Positions 1 to 13,600 of a stretch of DNA of 64,000 nt are shown here, one piece after another (within the stretch, counting starts at the first letter, position 1; the number at the start of each line of letters is the position of its first letter). The DNA is from Haemaphysalis longicornis. Taxonomy: Eukaryota; Arthropoda; Arachnida; Ixodida; Ixodidae. The notes under the pieces were generated by a model. It saw only the letters and a program-made list of their open reading frames with translations. It made no database searches and was not told the origin of the DNA. The stretch is from assembly GCA_013339765.2 (NCBI GenBank), contig CM023450.1, positions 106,409,344-106,473,343 on the forward strand, read 5' to 3'. Position numbers and translations under genes: made by a program.

Positions 1-293
1 CGAGCAGCCACGTTCTTAGGAGCTCCGTACCCTGGCCCTGCGGGTGAGGAGCCGTACTTCATGCCCTACTATCACCTGGTCGTGGTGCCACCGCAGTACC
101 TGCTGCCCCCTTACGTGCTGGTCAACTCGAGCGCGGCCTCGTACGGAGGGCTGGGCCACCTGATCGGCGCCACGATCCTCGAGGCGTTCGACTCGCGTGG
201 CCTCACTCTGGGCCACGAAGGAATCCGAGTCGACTGGCTCGACGCCACATCCAGGGAGAAGTGGGCCGTCAAGCGCAAGTGCCTGCTTAAAAG
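1..293 (+). CDS. M13 peptidase-like protein, penultimate coding exon (partial at window edge)
   Basis: Frame 1 is open from base 1 and matches the catalytic core of M13 zinc metallopeptidases (neprilysin/ECE), secreted or type II membrane ectoenzymes that cleave short peptides. The block EPYF...VVVPPQYLLPPYV corresponds to the family's NAYY...IVFPAGILQPPFF, and SYGGLGHLIGATILEAFDSRG to NYGGIGxVIGHEITHGFDDQG. At bases 169-183 the zinc-binding, catalytic HExxH is ATILE: both His and the Glu are gone. The substrate-contacting Asn-Ala is Glu-Pro. The exon continues through WLDATSREKW and KCLLK, and ends at 293 before GTGCGC, after two bases of a codon. It may start before the window. The open frame with conserved flanks but lost catalytic residues suggests a pseudopeptidase rather than a decayed pseudogene (inference). 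Family assignment is strong; the ligand or role is unknown. Confidence 0.85.
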
Positions 294-2168
294 GTGCGCA
301 AATCCGGTGCCCTATGCTCAGTGTGGGTGAAAACGTCCGAGTGCGCCCGCCGGCACAACCAGTTCCAGCCCGCTGTCCGGTATTCGCACCGCTCGCTCGT
401 GTTATTCCTAAAAATAGCGCTGCATCAGTGAATCAGACGTATATCCGGTACATAACGTTCTGTATGGTATGCACTTAGCCTGTACAGTTTTTTTTTCGTC
501 TACGCCTTTACAAAGTGGTAAAACGAAATTAGACGAATGGAAAGGTTCAAAACTAGGTGGCTGTAGTATGTAATCGGCGCAACCGTTTTCGTACATACAC
601 TATGGAGCATTGCTACATACGCGAGAGTAGTCGTAAATTCCGGAGTCCAAGTAAGTCGTGAATCACAGCCATCAACAGCCGATCGATCCACGTGGCCAGT
701 GTAAACATACTCTAAGGGCAAAGTAAATTTTTGAATACCAGAAAGCCTGGACAGACTCCACAGCTTCTTCTGCATTTTTTGGTAGACAAAGTGTGCTTTA
801 GCCAAAAAATTCCACCACCTTCGCAACTGAGCTGCGAAGACTGGTGAAACAGCGGATCTGGTGGTCTTCAGGATAGCTTTAACTGTGCTTTTCTTAGGTC
901 TGCCCTTTCTTATTAAGAGAAGGGTGGTTAGAAAGCGAGGCTTTCTCAGTTAAATCAAAGTCCCCAATCCACCCTCCTGAAATCCAAAATCGAAACTGTC
1001 GAAGTCCGAATCCAAAGTCCACTTCAACTCAGCCAAAGTCCAGAGCCAATGACTGCGTACAAACCCGAAGTATATGCTCTGCGCCCCGAATACGATAGCA
1101 GCGCAATCAGATAGTTGTCGGTTTTATAACGCAATGGACCCAGGTTCGATTCCGACAACAGGGAGCTTTTTTTTCCCCTTCTGAGCAGAGTTTTCTGTTA
1201 ACGATGCACACGGACGGAGCTCATGGTAAACAGCTCCGCTGTTAGAAAAAGTGTAAACAATAAGTATCTCGGTTTCATTTCTTCCCACTTCCCCCACATT
1301 TCTGTTACGTTGAGCGCCGCAAGTTGGACAGAAGCAGCGCTGTGTCCAACCTAGTCATCAAAACTACCGCAATCAAAAGACGCGCGTTTGAAAGCTTGCA
1401 AGATGTTCCTTGTAAACTTCCTGAAACAACCTCCGCTTGCTGAAAAGCATTATATTGTCGGTGGCGGCCAACCGTGTCCTGATGTTCACGGTTCTATCAA
1501 ACACGTGTTGCTTCCTAATGTGTTATATTCGCCATTATACACGCGAAGATATCCACACTGTCATCTTTTGTTGCTGTTCTGTCTGTCTTCTACTGAAAGG
1601 ACTCGGATGCAGCAGGAATATGAGCACCCGGGCGTCACTGCACACAAAAAAAAAAATCTCCGGGTAGGGGATAGCGTGCTCTTTGTAGCGATTGGCATCA
1701 TATTATTCGTTCTCACACCCTTCTTAAAATAGAAGGAAAAACGCAGAGCGAAAGCATTATTAATTATTGACGGGGCTTCCAGCTCGCACAAAGGCGCCAG
1801 TTTTTGCACGCGCAGGTGGCTTTCTGTCTGCACCATGAGAAAATCTCTACCTCACCGCATAAAATGATCGGAAACAATCCACATTGAGCCACGTTATAGC
1901 TCTTTTGACTAAAGGTAACATTTATCTTCGATGCACTAATCCCTTCCTTCGATGCACCCTCTTCAACTATCATCCCAGTGACACACGAAACAAACTTACA
2001 TGGTTACGGAAACGTTGCAGCGCCCAATTCATAACACAACACATACAGGGTCGGTTGCTTCTCACTGTTACAAGCTCTTTGTTATCTACGGTGTCTATGA
2101 AACAGTACAGCTAGGCTTTTTCCCTCTAAATTGCGATGTCTTTGCCTCACCGCGGCGAAACTCCGAAG
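294..2168 (+). other. Intron between the two M13 exons
   Basis: The proposed intron begins GTGCGC (294) and ends CGAAG (2168). The upstream exon leaves two bases of a codon and the downstream exon supplies one, so the join is in phase and produces Arg followed by Tyr-Asn-Thr, as expected for the family. The pyrimidine-rich stretch (2110-2125) lies about 45 bases from the acceptor, which is somewhat far. The intron holds a small B-box hairpin near 1111-1175 and otherwise AT-rich sequence in which I see no gene. The short open frames here look random. Confidence 0.7.
1111..1175 (+). ncRNA. tRNA-like hairpin with pol III B box (SINE remnant?)
   Basis: GTTGTCGG (1114-1121) pairs perfectly with CCGACAAC (1152-1159). 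Inside the hairpin is GGTTCGATTCC (1143-1153), a perfect RNA polymerase III B box, and a T-run (pol III-type terminator) follows at 1167-1174. At about 46 bases it is too short for a tRNA and shows no clear A box or anticodon arm. The likely explanation is a truncated tRNA-derived SINE. A functional RNA is possible but unsupported. Confidence 0.35.
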
Positions 2169-2520
2169 GTACAACACGGGTGTGGGGCCCTTCGACGCCG
2201 AGTACAGCCGGAGGACACTGGACGAGAACTACGCCAACGTGGCCGGCTACGAGGCCGCGCTGCGGGCGGTCAAGACCGATCCCCGGTACAGGCCACGCGA
2301 CGAGTCACCGGTGCCCGGCCTGAACAACGAGCAGCTCTTCTACGTGAGCCTCTGTTACAAGTGGTGCGATCGAGGCCAACCGTCCCCCGGTCGTGGCGCC
2401 AACGGCACGACGAGAACGCGGCCCGAGCACAAGTGCAACATTGCGCTTCCCACGGTGGCGGGATTCACGGACGCCTTTGGTTGCGAGGCCCGCTGGCGAG
2501 ATATTTGCGACGTTCTTTGA
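2169..2520 (+). CDS. M13 peptidase-like protein, terminal coding exon
   Basis: This exon continues the M13 protein in phase from 293. The segment RRTLDENYANVAGYEAALRA corresponds to the family's second zinc motif region, TLGENIADxGGxxAAYRA. The zinc-ligand Glu is kept (2224-2226), but the following Asp is Asn (ENYAN, 2224-2238). Next comes PVPGLNNEQLFYVSLCYKWC, matching the family's LPGLxxTxEQLFFLxFAxxWC, then LPTVAGFTDAFGC, matching LxNxPEFAxAFxC. The protein ends ICDVL followed by TGA at 2518, where active members usually end CxxW, so the terminal Trp is Leu. Because the HExxH His residues in the previous exon are also missing, catalysis is very unlikely. No frameshift or internal stop is present. 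The Cys residues expected to form disulfides are largely kept, consistent with a folded extracellular protein. Confidence 0.85.
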
Positions 2521-3001
2521 GCAGCGCGGAGCGCGCCACTTTCCGGAGTCGCTACGCGTCCCGACATGCCTATAGCTTCACGCGCGTTACTTCATCTAAA
2601 GGAAATATTAAAAGAGGTTCAGATTTCCCCGAGCAAGAGACGTATGTTTAGATATATATGCAAAACACGATCTGCTGTATCAAATGTGACTTAAAGCCAA
2701 CAGAATCCCAAGCCATGTGCTTCGTATCCGTGATGAGAAGGAGTGCGCGAACATAGACGGGACAAGGAATGGAAACACAAAACCGCGCTTGTTCTGTCTT
2801 TCTTCCTTGTCCCCTCCTTGTTAGCGCATTCCTTTTCATCATGTCAAATGACCCACTAGCCCACCAGATACTTTTGATGCTTATCCAATTATAAAAGTAA
2901 AATCAATAAAATATCAGGGCTTGTAGGTAGTTTGGAGATATAGGTATTCTCACAGAATCAAGACCCGCGTGCACGGAATGCGGCGCACATGCACACACAT
3001 G
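2521..3001 (+). promoter_or_regulatory. Probable 3' UTR of the M13 gene with AATAAA signal
   Basis: AT-rich sequence follows the M13 stop codon. A canonical AATAAA lies at 2905-2910, about 390 bases downstream, and is the best polyadenylation signal seen. An ATTAAA variant (GATATTAAAAGAG context) near 2605 is an alternative for a short 3' UTR. Nothing else coding is visible. Assignment rests on position and hexamer only. Confidence 0.4.
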
Positions 3002-3045
3002 ATCTCTCTCTCTCTCTACTCTCTCGTCTCTACTCTCTCTTCTCT

Positions 3046-3110
<65 letters not shown>

Positions 3111-3113
3111 TCA
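3002..3113. repeat. Imperfect (CT)n microsatellite
   Basis: About 110 bases of CT dinucleotides are broken by single extra T, A or C bases. The Ser/Leu-rich and Arg/Glu-rich reading frames across it are simple-repeat artefacts. Confidence 0.95.
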
Positions 3114-5886
3114 AAAGGCATACCTTAGTGAGGAGGAACTGTCATCGAGCTTTCTATCACAACCAATTTTAACTCACGTCATGGTGCAGGCCCCAAAGTC
3201 GAGTTATCACCCTATAACCACACACTAAACATTGATCTTTACGCATCAGCAGGAGCAAGGTTTCATGGCACCTTCCGAGCAAACCTCAACCGCGCTTCTC
3301 AATACTAGCAAACTTAACAAGCAAGACCAGACTGCCGCGCCTCAACCCCAGAAACTGCACATAGCTTGAAACTGAAGAATTGGAGCCCTGACGAGTTTGC
3401 GTAGTTAGAAACTCAAACTCAAACTGACACAATTAAAACGAACGAGCGATGTGAAATCGAGGAATACCGAAAGTTGGACGAGTTCGGGCGAGTCTAAACT
3501 AAAAAACTGAGCGAATACAGTGCGAATACCTAAAGGCAAAAAAACTCGGAAGCACACAGGCTGTGCTCGGCAAAGTCTAGCTGCTACTCGTATAGGTCCG
3601 CTGTGTATAAATTCGTTTTGTATATGTTCGTTCTGTATAAGTTGGCGACAAATTTTTCCTATTTCTAGCTGAACAAACTGCGCTAAATTAGTCTTTAAAA
3701 AACTAGGTGTTGCAGCGGTTTTGTGGTATGCAGGTCAAGTAGTGAATCTTCATCGGTACCTTCCTCTTTTCCCGTAGCATGACGAGGAAAGGAAACGAAA
3801 CCTCCCGACGCGAGACACCAAACCCCTCGCTCGCAACGGGCAACAGGGAGCCGTCCGATTACCACTGTGTACCCAAGTGATGTTTTCTTTTTTTTGTTTT
3901 TTGAAGTCAGTTAGTCTGTAAGGAGCGTGTATAGGGACTGTCAGCGCGAGTTTAGGATCTTGTGGTGCCCGTTCCCAGTGATAGTTGTTGAAGTGACAAT
4001 TAGTCGATAAGACACGTTTATAAGGGCTATCAGAGAGAGTTGCACCTCTTGAAATGCACATTGGTGGCAGCCTCGTGAAGCTCTCGAACTAATCATACCC
4101 TCGCATTACCTGCCACAACTACACAGTGCGTATTTGCATTCCCAAACGACGCGCGAGCTAGTCGGGATCAGGTCGTACAGCGACAGTGACGACGCGCCAT
4201 GAGGTACGCAGTTGACGCAGTGGACCCCAGTCCGGCCGAGCGCGTGTGAGTCGTCCTCGCCCACGCCTCAGTGTGCTAGCGCTGAAAACGCCTCCACGTG
4301 ACACCAAGGCGAACACAGTCGGCCGGGCGTCCCCAGAGACCTAACCCCGCTGGGCTTGCCAGGAGGGGGAGGGGGCCAACGGGGGGTACGACGCGTCTCT
4401 GCCTGCAGCCCGCGGCGGCCGGCCGGCGGCGCTTACGCAATAGGGGAACACACCCCTGGCGCGAGTACGCCCTTACACGGAAGGGGAAGGCAGCAAAGCA
4501 GCGCAAAAGGCGGCACGTGAAGGGCAAGCACTCCTGTCCCGTCGGCGGGAGGGCGAAGGGAGCCGTAATGGCGACTGAAGGGTCAATCAGGGAGGAGCCC
4601 CACTCGTCGTCCCCCTCGCCTCCCCTGGCGTGGCAGCGCATGTGTATATCAAAGTTGGGCTGATTAGAAAAACGAAAGAGAACACAAAGTTGTGTTCGCC
4701 GTAACGGCCGCACCATTAGAGAGATTAAACGCACCGGTAGAGAGGTCCCTCCAGGTTACGCCGGCGAAGGAGCGCGATTTCGCTGCTCCAGCCACATTCC
4801 CCCTCGGAGGAGTCGCGGTGGGGCGCCCCTCTTGTCGCAGCATCCGCCATTGCATCACACACACGCACTATGCGGGGACCTGATCACGTGGGCACCCTGA
4901 TGTTCATCCCGCCGTTCTCTCTACCGTTCCCGTTTTTTATCCCCGCCTCTCTTTGTTCTACATTTTTCAAACCATATTTCCATTGCGTCCCCGACATCTC
5001 GGTGAGTGTTCCCATGCCGCTTTTCAAAACTGACGGCCCGCGTCCTGCTACCATTAGCGCCACATTGACGTACCGAACACAAATAATCTGAGTTTTGCAA
5101 AACAAAGAATTCTAAAACCCGACAGCTCTATACGTTGATGCCTAGTACGATACCTGCTATTGGTGGTCGTCATTTTTTGAACCCGTGCATGCGTTCATAA
5201 TATTTATTCTTCTGGCGTAGCGAAGTAAAGTTGCGAGACGAGAAAACCAAAAACTAATGACGCCCGGGCACTTTCAATGTATGTACTTGCTGCAATTTTC
5301 TTTCGGGGCAAAACAAACAAGTTCGCCTCATTTGTTTCGTGGGATCGGGGTAACACTGGAAAAGAAATATCTTTTGACATCGATCTACGGCCGACCACCG
5401 CCTTATATGCTGCTCCACAGCAGGGATACCCGCTGGTGATCCTCATTTCTCCGTACGTGCTTTCCCGCACGTCGCCATCCTTCTCAGCTTCTAAAAACAC
5501 AAAGGACATTTAGGTTCGTCGTGTGACGCAATCCTCGGTCAGTGTAGCGTAAAATATTGCATAACGGCGGAAAACAGGGGATAATTCAGTGCTCGATCCT
5601 ACCTGCGGGGTTTCCAAAGCTTACTGCAGCTTGCGTAACGATACAAACTTTACAGTTGGAACAACCCTGGCTTTACGGAAAACATGTCCTGTGCGGTTTA
5701 CGGAGCGTAACTTGATGTGTGGCGGCCTTTGAAACCTGCTTACGAAGAGCTTGTGACCGTTATGCAATGCCTTTCGCTCAGTGGTTATTCAAGGTCATTG
5801 TATAGGGAAACTAGACTATCCAAGTTAATTTTTAATACTAGGAAAGAAAATATCGCCTCGTCTAATGCGGATGAAAAATAAAACTG
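3114..5886. other. Non-coding DNA with a GC/CpG-rich block
   Basis: No exon could be recognised. The stretch around 3405-3500 is rich in repeated AAACTC and GAGTC-like words (cryptic simplicity). From about 4140 to 4880 the sequence becomes clearly GC- and CpG-rich and open in several frames on both strands, as in promoter or 5' exon regions, but no start codon with a recognisable peptide follows. The rest is ordinary AT-rich DNA. Confidence 0.4.
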
Positions 5887-6038
5887 GTGAGTGAGTGAGT
5901 GAGTGAGTGAGTGAGTGAGTGAGTGAGTGAGTGAGTGAGTGAGTGAGTGAGTGAGTGAGTGAGTGAGTGAGTGAGTGAGTGAGTGAGTGAGTGAGTGAGT
6001 GAGTGAGTGAGTGAGTGAGTGAGTGAGTGAGTGAGTGA
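5887..6038. repeat. Perfect (GTGA)n tetranucleotide array, 38 units
   Basis: An uninterrupted GTGA array of 152 bases. The minus-strand frames read repeated Ser-Leu-Thr-His and are artefacts. It is preceded by AAAAATAAAACTG, which resembles a retroelement 3' end, so the array may have grown from a retroposon tail (inference). Confidence 0.98.
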
Positions 6039-10000
<3,962 letters not shown>

Positions 10001-10366
10001 GGGAGGAATGGAAAAAAGGAGGGGGTGTTGGCAAGACAGAAGAAAAATGTGATAGGAGGGCTCGCTTTATAGGAGCGAGGTACCGAGAGAGCGAAGACGG
10101 GGCTACAGCTGGCGAAGGGGAAGCGAAGTATAGTTGAAGGTTTTTACAAATTGGCTAACATTGAAATGAGCTTGTTGCTGGGCAAGTTGATGTATACTTG
10201 ATGACATGATTCTAGCGCTGAAATAGACAATCACATGAAAGGCGACAAGTGCTAACATTGGCTGTGTCGGTAGCCATTTGACGTTGGCACCGTACTGGAG
10301 CTGAACCTTCCTCTAAAGTTTTGTCTGATGTGTTTTTACCATCTTTTAAGTTTTATCATTCTCTCT

Positions 10367-10603
10367 GTTATGGATACGCTTTGTGTGTCGTCGAGTTATT
10401 AACACCGTTACTGCGTTGTCCTTCGTTGCTTTTTTTTTTAATTCCTTGGAGTAATCTATGTAAACTGGCCTGGCGGGTAGCGTAGCAGCTTTCAACCCGT
10501 CAGGCAGTTCACATAGATGAATGCAACGAATTAAAAAAAAAGCAACGAAAGACAACGCAGGAACGATCGTAATAACTCCACGACACACAACTCGTGTCCA
10601 TGC
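10367..10603. repeat. Long foldback inverted repeat (arms about 110 bases)
   Basis: The left arm (about 10367-10478) and right arm (about 10495-10603) are imperfect reverse complements separated by a 16-base loop. Shared blocks include TTGTGTGTCGT, AGTTATTA, TGCGTTGTC, TTCGTTGC plus a 9-10 base T-run, and ATCTATGT.AACTG. Mismatches are scattered, so this is an ageing palindrome rather than an assembly artefact. A transcript would form a long hairpin. It may be a foldback MITE or an inverted duplication. No coding potential or terminal target duplication was identified. Confidence 0.9.
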
Positions 10604-13600
10604 TTAATTGCAATCCAAGCTCTGTTTAGTCGTTCAATTAGTCGTTAAATTTTGCCGCCAATAGCTGTTCTAGATCCTCTCGAAACACAAAGTGGCCCTT
10701 TTCAGAACTTTAAGCCCTCTGGCGTGCCGGGTAGACATCTTAAAAGTGCCTGTCGTGACGGCGCCAACAAACTAATCTTGTTTCGCGCCAATTTTTCAGC
10801 CCCTTCTTATTCATCTCGCTGTAACGGCTGACCGCCGAAAGTAAAGCAAGACCACGTATGCCTCAATTGTTCGCTATCTCACACGGGGCCTTCGCCACCG
10901 ACAGCCTTTTCCCCATAAGCCCCCCAAGTCCACGCGTTACTTCAACCTTCCTCTGGCACTCCAATATGCTGAGGAGACATGCTCGAAAGCGTCTTCTGTG
11001 CCCTTAAAATTGCCTTCGCTGCCGGAGTATGCATTGTAGCGTGAGCCGCGGTTGAGCTTTTTCCTTCTTTACTTAATTTGTTTGAAATTTCGCGCCTTTT
11101 TTTTCAGTTTCCTAAGTGCTTTGTTCTCTCGTTGTCGCCATTCATTACCCGAAGCGAGCGCGCTGAAAAGCCCCCGTAGAACCGCACTGTTTTGGGTTGC
11201 AATTGAGTGTCACTCGACTCCGGATTACCGTGTAATCCCTGGGCCCGCGCTAGTTCAGGCCTTCGTGCGCTCGGGGTGGGGGGCGAGGGGAGTGAGGGCA
11301 CTTGAATACGGTTCCCGTCGTCGTCGACGGCAGCGGTGGCGTGTTTTTCGGCCAATTCAAGTGACGCCTCCGCCGCCGCCGTTAAAACCGGGAGCCTGCA
11401 TTTGCATGCATATGACTCTCGGAATTACAATTCGAGTGAGCAACCGAAGCGCGCCGTGCCCAAGAAACCCGAGCGGCCACAAAAGAAGACTGTTTTTCCT
11501 CCCCTCCCATGACAGCCACTCCCCTTTCGTATAACTCCTCGCGCGCTGTATAGCCCACACCTTCGTCCCGGGCGCCACGGGGGGTTTTTCTAACTCAAAG
11601 CTTAACTTGGGTTTGCTTCATATATTTCTTGCTTTCCTGATTTTTCCTGACTTTTACCCTCTTTTTTTTTTCTACGCCTCACGTGGCTTATGGAACTCGG
11701 TGTTTGTACGTTCGAAAGACTAACCGTGCCAACTGCAGCTGCTTTACCCTGAGCATTCTGGCCGACGAGTTCTATATACTAGCGTAGCGCGTTGCGTTAA
11801 AGGTACAATAAAAGAGGAGTGCCAACTCGGCGTATCGCTTTGTTTCTTTCTGACAAGCTTCAAGAGAATTACCACGCGCGAACAATCAATCCTTCAAGGC
11901 GCCTGGGGTAAAATTTGCTCTGTTTTCCGCGCCTCGAGCGGTATTACTGCATGCGCCGAAGAGCTCCTGGGAAGACCGCCTGCGACTGCATTCCGCTTGT
12001 GCTTTTAATACTGTTTGCTGGCTAAGTTCTGAAGACAATTGAAATAATCGGAAGAAGGAAACACGTATTCACATAAAACGCCTTTTTTTATTCCAAACTA
12101 TCCGGTGTTGCTTAGACGGCCTGCCGCTGTCACCGTGATTCAGTAATATAAGTATGTCTACTACCTCCCCTTTCCTAATCAGGTATTATGACATTCTTAA
12201 GATACAACAAAATAGCTTTGCGAGTCTATCGCTTGTGTTTGGCCCTTTGTATTGTACGTGCTACATTCATTCCGGCTTCTTTCAATGGACCTACAGTGAT
12301 GATATTTTGGCAAACTATTTTAACAGTCAACGTCTCGGCCAGCAATGGAAAAGTGGTTAAAATACCCTTTATATAGTTGTTTACCGTTTACAAACATTTC
12401 CTCTAAATAAAATTTCAACAGTTCTCTCCCCACACCTTTACCCCAACTCAATCTCATAGCTTATACATTTCCTCAAACAGCAAATAAATGGCGGTGTTCA
12501 AATACTACTTTTCCCGTAACTTCTACATTGGGAATTTCGTCTCAGTGACCTCAGTGACCTTGGCCAAATATAGGAGCTCCTCCAGGTATTCCATTTATCC
12601 CAGTATTATCACCAGTAATCTCGGTGACAGCTCTGATGAATTTTCATTTGTTTACTTGGCTTTGCTTGCCTTCAACGTGCGTGAAACAAAACTGACGGAT
12701 ATAAATTTAGGATATTACAAATAGCTTGCTAACTAACACTTCTATAATTGCACACTTCTAGGTACAATTGGGTTTTTTTAAATCCACCTTTGAAAGGGCC
12801 TGTCAAAGTTAAACAGTTGCCAAGGATCTTGCCTGAAAGCGGATGTGACATCCACACCATACAAATCTTGTTGATCGAATTTGTACCGATCCTACGTTGA
12901 GACTTGGCATCAGCCAAAAATACAGGGTATATTTTTTTCAGTGCAGACGCTGTTGAAGATTTTAGGCGCTTCATAATGATATTGAAAATTTACTTTAAGC
13001 CGCTTGGTCTTACTGGATGCTAATAAGCCTTGTAATTAGGCATGTGAATTTTTGTATGTTAAAAGCAGATCTAGGGCAACTAGTGCTTTAATTACACTTG
13101 ATTTGGTACGTTTGAAAAAGAGCTTGCGGGCAACGGTATCTAAGAGCAGTGCGAGGAATGGGAGCTTCGGGAGAGGAGAAAAAGTCGCTTTGATAATGAT
13201 CAGGGGCTGAGCGTGTGTCAATGGTAATACAACGCGCTAATAAATTAGCGAATCAAGCCTTAGCCGCGAAAACAACTGTTAACCATAAACCCACGCTAAA
13301 AACGTGTGGTCTAAAAAATTAATGCTAGTATCTGTCAGTATAACGAAGCCGCATTAAACTATCAAGCCCAGTGCAGAAGTTGATTTCGGAGGAACTAGGA
13401 GACCTGGAAATGCTACCAGAGATAGTATTTTTATCGTCTGTGTTAAACGCTGAATAATCAGCATCTACCCATACAGATTCGTAAACATAAAGGTTAAGTA
13501 AAAAGGCTACTCCACTAATCTACGGGATATCGTTTAGATGATAACAGCAGACCCGTCGTGATTAGGCGAAGTACAGTGAATGCACTGACTGGCGTAAGAA

